From NCBI GenBank assembly GCA_051294375.1, contig CM119269.1, positions 19,815,936 to 19,879,935 on the forward strand: DNA of 64,000 nucleotides, in the 5' to 3' direction. The DNA comes from Paraspadella gotoi (taxonomy: Eukaryota > Chaetognatha). The notes beneath the pieces are model-generated. The model was not told where the DNA came from. It did no database searches and worked only from the letters and a program-made list of their open reading frames with translations. Below are positions 47,837-58,628 of the stretch, one piece after another. The position numbers and the translations under genes are program-made. Numbering within the stretch: the stretch's first letter is position 1; the number at the start of each line of letters is the position of its first letter.

Positions 47837-48174
47837 TACAATCCGTATGGGAAGAACGTAAATAAATATAATGTTTCGAATTTCATTATAATTTACGAAA
47901 AAAAATAGCTTGCCTTTTGGCAGTTTATTGTTAATATTTAAGTATGAAAAATTGTTATATTACTTGTTTTACTATATTAGACTTTAAAATTGTATATTAA
48001 AATTTAAAAATAAATGTAAAAATTTAATATTTATCTTTTTTGATTCAACAAGAGCGCATAATTGCTCAAATTTTGCCGAGGTTTAGAGAAGCTCAGGACC
48101 ATTTGACATTAATAGATAGAGAAAATTTTCGATAACGGGAAGCCCACCAGAAATTTAATTAACACAGAACGATC

Positions 48175-48199
48175 NNNNNNNNNNNNNNNNNNNNNNNNN
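48175..48199. other. Assembly gap, 25 Ns
   Basis: The right arm of the large palindrome stops exactly here. Confidence 0.95.
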
Positions 48200-48544
48200 T
48201 ATGATATTATTTTTTTTTTTTAGTTTTTAATGCGTTTCAAGTTTTCGCTATTACACGTTGGGTCCTTTTTCGCATTGATTCGTGGTAAACGTTTGTTTCA
48301 ATACTTTGTTTTGATACTTCGTCGTACTTAATAATTGGAATCGTTTGAATCAGTAACTGTTGCGAACTGGAAATAAGAACAAAAATGTTTTTAAGTATTG
48401 ACATGCAATGAATTAGAAACGACCAAAGGCTGTAATCATTTAATAACCAACAATTTTATATTGAATCTTTTGATTCGGCAAAAAAGTATATTCCAGAACA
48501 AAAAACGAAAACCGGTTGAATTCTCTGGAATTCAAGACCAAGAG

Positions 48545-48606
<62 letters not shown>

Positions 48607-48936
48607 TCTTTCCAACCCGATGCTGCCAATTGCATGCTTTAGGGGGAAAAGGTAAGTAAAAGAAGAAAGATGAGGAAGAGCCGGAAGAGGAAGAGGCGAA
48701 GAAAAAAAAGAGAACGACTAAAAATTTAAGAAAAATACAGTAGAAAATATCCAAGAATAAAAAATACCAGCAACCTAATGTCATCAACAACCAAATCACT
48801 TGATTCCAAGAAAGAGTTTTTATTTAAATCTTTTTTTTTTTAATATTTCCAACGATTTTTTTTTCTTTTTGCTTTGGCGTTTCGCGTGTCTCTGACGGCG
48901 CAGGAATCAAGTTTTTAATTTCGGGTTTTGCTGCAG

Positions 48937-49025
48937 CCCCCATCGCCGCTGCTGCCGAATGCTGACGCGGCGGCTGCCTTTGCCCCCGCCGCTGCTCCCG
49001 ACGGCCCCCGCTTGGGACGCGACAG
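48937..49025 (+). CDS. Possible GC-rich internal exon
   Basis: An 89-base block with acceptor TTGCTGCAG and donor GTAAGC that is much richer in GC than its flanks. One frame is open: P-P-S-P-L-L-P-N-A-D-A-A-A-A-F-A-P, then A-A-A-P-D-G-P-R-L-G-R-D. It is Ala/Pro-rich and gives no family. It could equally be a GC-rich repeat. Confidence 0.2.
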
Positions 49026-49290
49026 GTAAGCAACGGGTTACGCATACGGACACGAGCGACGTCGATGAAGACGAAGACAACGACGACGTCGACCACTACG
49101 ATGAGGATAAACTTACTTCGGAATCTCAACAACAACATCGAAAAAGAAAATATCGAGAGCGACGACGACGACGATGACGACGACGACGACGACCACGTAG
49201 AAAAAAGTTGGTGACCGAGTTTTCGTTGAGAAAATCGAAAAAGAGAAAAGAAAGAAGGAATTTATTTGATGGGAAAAAGAATAAAACAAA

Positions 49291-49357
49291 ATGTTGCTGT
49301 TAGTTGTTGTTTGTATCTTAATTGTTGCGGAATTGCTGTCTTCAGCTGTTTTCTGTG
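49291..49357 (+). CDS. Possible signal-peptide first exon of a small secreted protein
   Basis: An ATG in an AAA-ATG context encodes M-L-L-L-V-V-V-C-I-L-I-V-A-E-L-L-S-S-A-V, then F-C, a convincing signal peptide, followed at once by a donor GTAAGG in phase 1. The exon at 53067 begins in the complementary phase, so the two could be joined, but the intron would be 3.7 kb and no other exon between them was found. Short hydrophobic frames of this kind also arise by chance. Confidence 0.27.
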
Positions 49358-49432
49358 GTAAGGCGTTTCCCAACCATGAGAGGGCGTCGCTTCTTTTTCG
49401 ATTTGAAGGCCGAAATCGGGCGTTGCTCTCTC

Positions 49433-49446
49433 TTTCTTTCTTTTTT

Positions 49447-49534
<88 letters not shown>

Positions 49535-49535
49535 T
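49433..49535 (+). repeat. (TTTC)n microsatellite
   Basis: About 25 TTTC units, just after the possible signal-peptide exon. Confidence 0.9.
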
Positions 49536-50143
49536 TTTTCTTTTTAACCCATTTTTTATTTGGAATTTAAAAAACTTTAAAATATTATATCTCAATGGGC
49601 GGAAAATACAATTTGTTACATTTGCTTAAGAATAAAATAAAAAAATCTGACATTTAGATGTTCTCGGAAACGACGACGATGACGACGATAAACGTTAGAA
49701 GTTTGATTCTCAATGTGGTCGGTGAAAGAAAACATGTCGACAATGGACATTGGACAATGATGCTCCAACTACGACGATAATGATGATTAAAACGATGGTG
49801 ATGACAAGCATGATGTTAACAATTATGATAATTATTGATGATGATAATGATAATCATGATGATAATAATAATCATGATGATAATGAGGATGATTATGATG
49901 AGACCGAGAAAGCAACTACACAAAGTAGAAGAACATGGTCCCTTCTTTTACGAGTGGGGATCAAAATCTTCGCGGGAACCAAACTGCGACGACAACGACG
50001 ACAGCGACGACGACGATGACGACGACGACGGCGAAAGAAGAAGTCACGAAAGTGAATTTGAATACCTCGACGGCTTATCCTCTCGTCAACATGGAATTTT
50101 TTGGTTTCTCTTTTTTAATAAAACATTTCTTTTCCACTCGGTG

Positions 50144-50195
<52 letters not shown>

Positions 50196-51782
50196 CTCTC
50201 TCACACTTGTTTCACTTCCTTTCTTTAGTTTAAATCGCTCTCCATCTCTCTCTCGCTCTCCCTCCCCTGCTTTCCAGTCAAACAGAGGAGGTGATATTCA
50301 AAAAATTGACATTTTATTCGCCGGTATTGACTAAATAAAAAGAGTTGATTGAATCTCTTACTCTCAAAGGATAAGACGAGGGAGAAAGAGAAAGAGGGAG
50401 AGAGAAAATAACTAAGCATCTTCATCAGAAGCCTGGAAGACATGTTACATAAAATTTTCTCTCAAAATAATTACTCTTTGAAAATCGAGGTGGTAATAAA
50501 TAATCTTTAAGCTTCTATCTCCCTGTCCACATGAACCTGCGACCACCAAATCCGCCGGAAGTCTGTCTCGTGCGAGAAAACAAAAGTGATTGAAAGAAAA
50601 GAAAAGCACCATAAAATAAAAGAAAAGAAAAACTCCATAAAAGAAAAGAAAAACTCCATAAAAGAAAGGAAGAATAATGGAGGGTAGGAGTCTATTTAGG
50701 AAGAAGGGATGGAGGAGGAGGGCGAATGGGAAGGATTGTTTATAAGCGGTTTTATAGAATATATTCAAATTACAAAAGAAATATTAAAACTAAATTCATT
50801 CAAACTATAAATTCCAATGTTAAAAGATGAACGACAGGGACTAAAAATAATTTACATCGGTATTATAAAATAATAAATAATAAAATTTAAATTAACTTGA
50901 TTCGAAAAAGAAATTCCAAGGAACTATAAATATTTTCTTCAGTGCCTCCGCTCGGGATTCGTTGCAGGATTTAAAATCGGAGTCAGTGTTCGATGCAATT
51001 AAGGTGGTTTCATTTATCAGATGTTGTTTCGCAGTCTTTTAGCTTCAGTTTAAATGAAATATTATTATTTATTCGCGTCGTTGATATTTGTCGACTGCGA
51101 ATTGAACTATCTCTGGTTCTGAAGCGCGTTGCGTGTAAAGGTCTCAGCAACTTTGTAGGACCAGATGATATGACGGAGATGGCGACAACGACGATGACCA
51201 CGACAACGACGTAGACGACGATGACTTTTATTTTATTTCCCCCCCCCCAAAAAAAAAATAATAATTCAAGCTAACCATGAGACTAAACGGCCATTTCGCA
51301 CTGAACTCGTGAACTTAAATGACATTGGCCATGTGCGCTAAACTGAGGTAATGTTCAATTTCTAAATTTAGGTTTGTTTTAAGGTTGTTTACCCTGTCGA
51401 TTCTTGCGGAGGATGAGCCTGACCCAGAAAAAAATCAGCGGCAGCTGCGGTCAGCGGCGGCAGCATCTCGGAACTGACCGTCGGGGCGTCAATAAGTCGC
51501 GTGTCGTTTCATGACATTCAACTTCTTCCTTCGAGATTTTTTGTACAATTACGCGTGAAAGAAATTTAATGAAATAATCCTTTTTTCCCGTATCTAATTG
51601 ATTAGTCAGCGTAAGTTCTTTGGTTAAAATTCAATTGAAAATATGTCCTTTCTGATTGATTTGCAACAGAGTGATTTTATTTGCTGAGAATAAAATAATT
51701 ACGACAACACAAACGACGACGACGACGACGATGACGACGATTAAGAGGACGAAGAAGAAACAAATAGCGACCAAAAAAAATC

Positions 51783-52053
51783 GGCCTTTTTTTCCGAGAA
51801 CGCCCCATTTTATCTCAGATTCGGAATTGGGTTAATTTTTGAAGTTAAAAATTAGTTGAAGAGTTTGGGTTAGGAATTAGGTTACGGCTTAGGTTAATGA
51901 TTAAGATTAATATTTAGGGTTACAAATTAAGAATAGGTTAGAGATTAGAGATTAGGGTTAAGGATTAGTTTATAAGTTTAAAAATATTAAGGTACAAAAT
52001 AAATTTTTGAAAAAAAACGAAAAGAAAAGGGGCACTCTCGAAAAAGAGTGCCA
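51783..52053. mobile_element. Independent copy of the telomere-like-core MITE, 8-bp target duplication
   Basis: The ends are GGCCTTTTTTTCCGAGAACG and, read from the right, GGCACTCTTTTTCGAGAGTG. It is flanked by AAAAAATC at 51775-51782 and 52054-52061, a perfect 8-bp duplication. The core again holds TTAGG-like words. This copy defines the insertion duplication for the family. Confidence 0.6.
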
Positions 52054-52149
52054 AAAAATCAATGACGTCATGTTTGCTGCAAATAAACCTTTTCCGCTTT
52101 TCTGTTTTCGGGTGAAACTTTTTTCCCTAAGTCGAAACCGATGAGGACC

Positions 52150-52155
<6 letters not shown>

Positions 52156-52226
<71 letters not shown>
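52156..52226 (+). repeat. (GAT)n microsatellite
   Basis: Pure GAT/ATG trinucleotide run of about 23 units. Confidence 0.9.
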
Positions 52227-52227
<1 letters not shown>

Positions 52228-52372
52228 GCGATGATGATCATAGTGATGATAAAAATCGATATTTACTTGAATTCTCTTTCGTACAAGAAAGACAAAAAAA
52301 TATTTAAATCGATCGTCGTTTCAAATATTAACGGTTCCCTTTTCAGTTTGGTTGTTGTTCTTAACTTGACAA

Positions 52373-52607
52373 ACGAGTTGAGATCTTGGAATTGAATCCC
52401 ACCTTCAAAACTTATCGTGACGTCAGCCTTCGATCCATTTACTCGCAGGAACGCGTCCCATTGTCTTTTTATGAAATTGGTTCTACCAATATAAAAATTA
52501 TCTATACATTTAATAAACAAGCTATCTTGCCCCTGACTTTGGACAAGCTTTGGTTGTTTAAGGCCTCCATCACTTTTACAAGATAATGAAATAGCAGGTC
52601 CCTCCAA
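52373..52607 (-). CDS. Unidentified minus-strand reading frame with a GIY-YIG-like stretch
   Basis: The frame is not low-complexity: I-S-L-S-C-K-S-D-G-G-L-K-Q-P-K, then S-L-F-I-K-C-I-D-N-F-Y-I-G-R-T, N-F-I-K-R-Q-W-D-A-F-L, then V-T-I-S-F-E-G-G-I-Q-F-Q-D-L-N. The F-Y-I-G-R-T…K-R-Q-W segment resembles the second motif and following arginine of GIY-YIG nucleases, which also occur in Penelope-like elements. The first motif would be S-L-F, a poor match. A donor-like GTTAAG lies near 52373. It could be a transposon fragment or an exon. Confidence 0.25.
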
Positions 52608-53066
52608 GCTTTCAATCTAGACTCTCTCACAGTCTCGTTTATTTAGTCCCAGAGTACCTGGCTTCCCCCTTAATGAAGTGGTTTAGTATTTCAAAGAATA
52701 TTTCAATTTTCTTTTTCTTTTATTCTTTTTCTTTTTCTTTTATTCTTTTCTTCTTTTTAATTTCGTTAATTTCATACAAGCAGATTTCAGTAATTGATAA
52801 AACGGAATCTAAATGATCAAATCGGAATAAAAAAAGAAAGAATGAAAGAGAGAAAGAAAGAAAGAAAAAAAGAAGGAAGATAAAAAGAAAGACAGAAAAA
52901 ACCAAAAAGAAAGAAAAAATAAGAAAGAAAGACAAAACAAAGAAGCAAAAAAGAAAGGAAAAGTAAGAAAGAAAGAAAGAAGTAAAGAAAGAAAGCAAAT
53001 AAAGGGAAAAAATTAAAAAAAAAGAAAAATAGAGAGAGATGATGATCGAAAATGTTTCTTTTTCAG

Positions 53067-53164
53067 CAACTGATGCCAACGGAAGTGTTGGAGATCAACT
53101 CGACCTAAACACAGACACCAAAGTTGGTAGATTTGCAAACAGAATGAAGAAAAAAAAACCCTAA
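53067..53164 (+). CDS. Possible plus-strand terminal exon
   Basis: After a strong acceptor (TTTCTTTTTCAG), a phase-1 frame reads A-T-D-A-N-G-S-V-G-D-Q-L-D-L-N-T-D-T-K (first Ala completed from the previous exon), then V-G-R-F-A-N-R-M and a lysine run to TAA. An AATAAA follows at about 53240. It sits directly downstream of a purine-rich repeat tract and overlaps nothing on the other strand. The function is unknown; the link to the 49291 signal exon is an inference from matching phase only. Confidence 0.27.
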
Positions 53165-53420
53165 ATTTGAAGCAATATTTCAATCATTCTAACTTATAGC
53201 GGAAAATATATACGTACGTACAGACTCGAACACAACAAATAAAAAGAAAGTTTGTCATCTATACGAGTTATACGAGTGTAGTTTTATTTTTTTGCCCAAA
53301 TTTTGATTTACATGTAGAGCTCGGCAGAGGGTCACGACCACGAGACCTCAAAGGAACAATAAAGGGCTAAGCCATGATTTCAAAAGCATAGTATGTTTTC
53401 ATTGATGTTAAATAAGAAAC

Positions 53421-53534
53421 TCAACAACTGCAACAAAACATGTCTTTGATTCCGCTGAAGACAGATTTTGTACTGAATCCAATCTGAATTTCGAATTCCG
53501 CGGCGCCGACTTCATTTTGGGCCAGACAATAAAC
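53421..53534 (-). CDS. Ig receptor paralogue C, exon 3, possibly terminal
   Basis: Acceptor AACCTCAG, then V-Y-C-L-A-Q-N-E-V-G-A-A-E-F-E-I-Q-I-G-F, completing the Ig domain. The frame reads on to a TGA at 53421-53423 (…D-M-F-C-C-S-C stop). No exon 4-6 equivalents, no transmembrane helix and no PDZ tail were found on the minus strand from here to the gap at 48199. The product could be a secreted two-Ig protein, a truncated pseudogene, or a gene whose remaining exons are lost in the gap. If the last exon is used as read, the product has unusual clustered cysteines at its end. Confidence 0.5.
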   Translation of the reverse strand, partial: VYCLAQNEVGAAEFEIQIGFSTKSVFSGIKDMFCCSC

Positions 53535-53690
53535 CTGAGGTTAATAAAAAATGTTAAAATTTCGAATAGAGGAAGGAAAGGGCTCTTTTTTGTATTACGT
53601 AGTGTGTAGATATATTAATTTTACGAGTAATATGAAGAAAAAAAAGGTCTAAACGAGTCCTTAAAATAGGATTTAAAACCACTATTTCAC

Positions 53691-54212
53691 CTCAAGATCT
53701 TTCTGCACCAAAACATCGAATGAATAACTGAGTTTGCTGCTGACTTGATTTTTTATAACATCAGTGTTCAGAAGCCCATTGACGATGGCATAAACGGACC
53801 AAACAACATCCGGTGGATTTCCTTCCTGTGCCGTGCAGACAATATTTTTTCGAACCATGGATCCGTTGCTGGACACGACCATACACATGGAGCCAACGTT
53901 GGCCGTAAGGCCGTACGGTTTAAAGCGGACTTGCATCGGTAAACTTTCACGGGAAGTCCATACGTTGTTGCGAGAGTGACCCAAGACACAACGCAGTTTT
54001 TTTCCATCGTGTTTCCGCTCCGCAATCTCGTTCACAAGATGGATGGACCTAGAGGAGATGCGAGAGACCGTAAGATCTTCCCAGCCAGAATCGGTCTCAA
54101 CTTGGAACCAGAGAGGGGCGTCGCCGGTTCCAGTTGTCTGGACATAACACGTCGCTTCGATCGCTTGTCCCTGGTCGATGCCAAAGGCTGAAAAAGCGGC
54201 TCCGCTTGTGTC
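53691..54212 (-). CDS. Ig receptor paralogue C, exon 2: two Ig-like domains
   Basis: A 522-base exon (174 codons), phase 0 at both ends, with acceptor ATAACACAG and donor GTGAAA. It is clearly paralogous to the 34478-34996 exon: Q-A-I-E-A-T-C-Y-V-Q-T-T-G, then L-R-C-V-L-G-H-S, Q-V-R-F-K-P-Y-G-L, N-I-V-C-T-A-Q-E-G-N-P-P-D-V-V-W, and D-V-L-V-Q-K-D-L-E at the end. It is fully open. Divergence from copies A and B is substitutional and spread along the exon, so this is a genuine separate paralogue. Confidence 0.72.
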
Positions 54213-54434
54213 CTGTGTTATAGTTTATGATGAAGTTATCGACAAATATTCATTATAGAGTTTATTTTAGCTAAAATTTATTATCTTATAAAAATAAAAT
54301 TATATTTCAAATCAAAGTACAGTTTTAACCAAACTTTTTAATCAACATGCTGTAGAATTTTTATGTAGTTTAAAAACTACGTAATGAATTCATACTTTTT
54401 TTTCTGACAGCATTAACATTCATTCCTTCCTCAC

Positions 54435-54928
54435 TAGTTTCAGCGTGGAGTCATTAACAACTGTGATGTCAATTTCATCTTCAGTGCCAGGTGGTTGCTT
54501 CACCACGAGGCCGCTTTTGCACATCAACTTGTTGCCACCGTCGTCGTTAGAGACTTCCGAATTCGAAGACGGACCTTGCATTTTCCACACTTGACCGAAT
54601 CTATTGATTCCTTTATCTTGGGCACAAGTCTTTCGCAGATGCTTTTTTCCTCATTTTTAAGATTTATTTCCGCACATTTGTTTTGCCTTTTGCTGTTGTT
54701 GCCTGTATCAGTATTGGGTCCAATAATGTTGAATTCTTCACTCTTCCCATCGATGAGAGTCTGGTATTTGATGTAAGGGTAATAGATGTAGTTAACTCCA
54801 TCCACTGTCAGAAATGGACAGGTCAGCTTGACCTTGTCTTCGTTTCTGTCGACGGCCTCTCTTGCCGAGGAGAGTTGGGGCAGAGAACACAACGAGAGCA
54901 AGCAACCAAGCAAGAAAAGGAAGTCCAT
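54435..54928 (-). CDS. Ig receptor paralogue C, exon 1: signal peptide and cysteine-rich domain
   Basis: The start ATG at 54928 opens a good signal peptide, M-D-F-L-F-L-L-G-C-L-L-S-L-C-S-L-P-Q-L-S. It is followed by R-N-E-D-K-V-K-L-T-C-P-F-L and the same cysteine-rich N-terminal domain as copies A and B (N-K-C-A-E, S-I-C-E-R-L-V-P-K-I-K-E). There is a frame break near 54585: two extra bases relative to copy A put the following residues out of frame. Reading on in the right frame recovers N-D-D-G-G-N-K-L-M-C-K, then V-V-K-Q-P-P, ending T-L-K-L at a phase-0 donor GTGAGG, the same exon end as copy A. The break may be a sequencing error or a true lesion. Seven codons upstream is an alternative in-frame ATG (54949). 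Confidence 0.6.
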
Positions 54929-55099
54929 TTTCTTTGACAATCGCGTCACTTTTTTAATCTAGAAAATATTAGCCTGATTTGAAGACAATGACTTCTTAAT
55001 TGGTGGTTTGGGAGGCATAAAAGCTGAGTTAGCCATGAGTCATGCGGCAACGGGGAGTCTTGGGTTCACGGCCTCAGCGTCGATAATGAGCTCTTTTTA

Positions 55100-55212
<113 letters not shown>

Positions 55213-55476
55213 TTTTTTTTTCCTTTCAGTCTCTCATCTGCCCTTTAAATATTTTAAAACTTGAAATTCTTCGCCACTGTGTGTCGCCCGCAGATTCGTG
55301 CGTCAACAATTCGTAGGAAAAAATGAGCATAGGGCGACAATGCGTCACGAGTCATGACAATGCCCAAGACGGGCGTGACTTTCAAAATCAAACACCATTT
55401 CGAATAAGGAAGAAGCTGGCTTCCCTCCAAATTTGAGAATTCTTACATATTCATGTGCGAGTTGGAAGTCACGATA

Positions 55477-56094
55477 CACTGCGGCGCAAAAAAAGTAGCC
55501 ACTAGGTAGCTTTAAATACACAACTATTTCTTTTTTAATTTTTAAAAAATGTAAATGAAAAGTATTGCTCTTTTAAAGAGCTATCAATTGGTGCAAGAAA
55601 AACTTAAATTGGTTTAGGCACTAGAATATAGCAAGATTTTAAAGTCAGACTCTCAAAATGGAATTTAAAAAAAAATAATTTCTACAGGTTAATATTGCAT
55701 TAACTTTTTTTTCTGACTGATATTTATAATATAGAATTAACAAATTTATAATGGAACTAAACATATAAAAAGGTTAGCAATAAACTTTTATTATTTTTGA
55801 AAATATTTTTTTAATTGCTGCTAAATATGGCATTTTAATATTAAATATTAAAAACAATTATTTTTTTAAAAATTGTCTCAAAATCAAAAAGTAATTTTAT
55901 GATAAGAATAAAAAATTTAATTCTAATATAATTGTCAGAGTTTATATTAGTCTGCTTTAATACGAGATGCCATAAGAAAAAAAACTTTGATGTAAAAAAG
56001 CTTTGAAAGTAACCTTGGGTTATCACTCAACTGCTTTACCCAATATAGTTTTTTCGGTGTGAAAAAAATGGCTACTTTTTTTTGCGCCGCAGTG
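55477..56094. mobile_element. Second Tc1/mariner-like MITE family
   Basis: A 618-base AT-rich element with inverted ends CACTGCGGCGCAAAAAAA…GTAGCCA, about 26 bases, flanked by TA (55475-55476, 56095-56096). The design is like the 31.9 kb element but the end sequence differs. No transposase frame was found. Confidence 0.75.
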
Positions 56095-56099
56095 TAAAT

Positions 56100-56253
56100 A
56101 AACACGAACCTCATTACGACCTAAAGAAGTTGCGTCAATTTTAAATTTGGTCGCTGAAGCGTGATGTGAGCAGAACTGAGAATTAAGACAAAAAAACTAT
56201 CGGAAAATTATCAGTTATTATCGAAAGACGTGTCACGTCGCTGAATAGGTGAT

Positions 56254-56305
<52 letters not shown>

Positions 56306-57230
56306 AGATAAAGGAGAATCGACGCGACAAAAAAATCGATATTGCTAAATCTCCGGAGGATGAAACGTTTCTTCCCGATTTTTGGCAGAATTTTGAAAGA
56401 AGAGAGAAAATGGAAAAATAATAGAAAGAGAGAATTATATGTCTAACCTGCTCGTTGGGTAAAAAAAAGGGGGGGTTTCAAAGTTCGGAATGAAAAATCC
56501 CGAATCCCTCAGTTTAAAAAAAAAAAAAAAAGGAGAATGGAGAAAGAAAAAAAAATCAAGAAAAAAAAAACGAGACGAGCTGACCAAAATACGCAAGTCG
56601 ATTACAGAGGACAAAAAATACATACAAAGAAGTAAAAGAGAAAAAAATATTTTAAAATTTGGAGAAAGTCACCAAATTTTTTTTCCCCGGGATCTCCGCG
56701 ACGAATTCTCGAAATTCATGTCTCCTTTTATAGAATTCGCGTTAACTTAGCGAATACCTGAGAATAGTTATTAAATTTGGAAGCACGACTCTGATGACAC
56801 GGATTTGAGATTTATATTGTATAATGATAAAAGAAGGATTCTTCTCACGACCACCAATACATTTTTCATGAATGTTAATCTATCTTCATAAATAACAAAA
56901 TTCAGTGTCAAAAAAAATTATAGACTTTTTTTACATGTTCGATGAGACTATTGCAGACTAGAAATTTTTTTCCCTTTTTTTTTTACACCATTTACGGAAA
57001 TAAAAATATCAGATTTCACTAAAGGGAAAACTTGACTTTTTTCTTTCATTTTGAATATGCAAAACTGATTAATGTTGGTTCGAGATAATGAGCGGAAATT
57101 AGTCATGTCTACCTCACCCGCCTTACCTTACCTTTTTTCCCCGACAGTGTTTAAAAGACTTCCTTTCATCAGAATTTATGCCCCACCGCCAGAGGGCGCC
57201 CCAAGATATCGCTCGTACATTTCCCAACGT
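56100..57230. other. Non-coding DNA with GA microsatellite
   Basis: A (GA)n tract at 56254-56302 and A-rich DNA; no exon recognised. Confidence 0.45.
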
Positions 57231-57269
57231 CAGAGGCAGAGAAAGAGAGAAAGAGAGAGAGAGAAAGAG

Positions 57270-57284
<15 letters not shown>

Positions 57285-57315
<31 letters not shown>

Positions 57316-57397
57316 TTGATTTTCAGTTTTCAAAATTGATAACTAACAGAATGATAACGAATTCTAGTTTTTATATTTCATTATCTTTGACGATGAC

Positions 57398-57433
<36 letters not shown>

Positions 57434-58006
57434 ATTTTCAAGTTTTAAAATTGATAACTAACAGAATGATAACAAATTCTAATTTTTATATTTCATTATC
57501 TTTGAGATGCGAACGAGAGACGAGAGAGAGAGAGAAGAGAGAGAGAGAGAGTTGATTTCTAGTTTTCAAAATTGATAACTAACAGAATGATAACAGAATT
57601 CTAGTTTTTATATTTCATTATCTTTGACGATGCGACGACAAGAGAGAGAGAGAGAGAGAGAGAGAGATTGATTTTCAAGTTTTCAAAATTGATAACCAAC
57701 AGAAGATATAACAAATTCTAGTTTTTATATTTCATTATCTTTGACGATGCGACGATGAGAGAGAGAGCGAGAGAGAGAGAGAGTTGATTTTCAAGTTTTT
57801 AAAATTGATAACTAACAGAATGATAACAAATTCTAGTTTTTATATTTCATTTCATTTGGACGATGGACGACGGAGGAGAGAGGAGCGAGAGAGAGAGAGA
57901 GTTGATTTTCAAGTTTTTAAAATTGATAACTAACAGAATGATAACAGAATTCTAATTTTTATATTTCATTATCTTTGACGATGGCGACGGAGAAGAGAGA
58001 GAGAGA

Positions 58007-58037
<31 letters not shown>

Positions 58038-58135
58038 TTGATTTACAAGTTTTTAAAATTGATAACTAACAGAATGATACGAATTCTAGTTTTTTATATT
58101 TGCATTTATTTTGACAATGCGACGACGATGGCAGT
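57285..58135 (+). repeat. Satellite of about 115-bp units joined by GA microsatellites
   Basis: Seven units begin near 57315, 57431, 57551, 57667, 57783, 57901 and 58039. Each reads TTGATTTTCAAGTTTTCAAA…TTGATAACTAACAGAATGAT…TTTTTATATTTCATTATC, then GACGATGCGACGA and a (GA)n spacer of 15-35 bases. The spacer varies most in length. Confidence 0.8.
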
Positions 58136-58628
58136 AGTAATGATGAGATAAATAAACTAAAACCAAAACAATGTAGACTATTTAAAAAGGTTGACGACGA
58201 TGATTATCTTCACGATGATCCCTCTTTCGGGTAGGAACGAAGCTAATCAAGCCCAGTGTCCATTATCACTTTAATTCTAAAACAGAATTCCAGGGAAACG
58301 TTTTTAATAGAGATATTAAAAGGAAGAGAAGAGAAAGAAAAGAAAGTGTGGAAAAGAAAAGAGAAACATTGTAGAAGATCTAGAAACTCAAAAGATGGAA
58401 TTGAATGGAACCGGATAGAATCGGATCGAAGACTCGGGAAGAAATAAACAAAATGGAATCGAGCTCACTGATTGGTCGCGAGCCAGATGGAACCGGTCAA
58501 TAGGCGGATGGGCTTCCATACGCCGGGAAATTCTACCCACGTCTCTGACCCACTTGCCCTGTATAAATTGTATCAATTTTTGTACCCATTCATTCTGTCT
58601 ACTTTTCTCTAAATAAATTCCGTAAATG

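Larger units (their letters stand above)
31550..48174. repeat. Large palindrome: 8.2 kb inverted repeat
   Basis: The left arm 31550-about 39830 and the right arm about 39962-48174 are reverse complements, differing mainly by short-run indels, with a unique centre of about 130 bases. The arm ends match exactly: the right arm's last bases before the Ns (…ACACAGAACGATC) are the complement of GATCGTTCTGTG at 31550. It contains exons 1-5 of the Ig receptor and all the nested elements, twice. Confidence 0.85.

Noticed and set aside
57285-58135. CRISPR-like array (regular repeats with spacers)
   Set aside because: The 'spacers' are GA microsatellites and the repeat unit is too long; this is eukaryotic satellite DNA.
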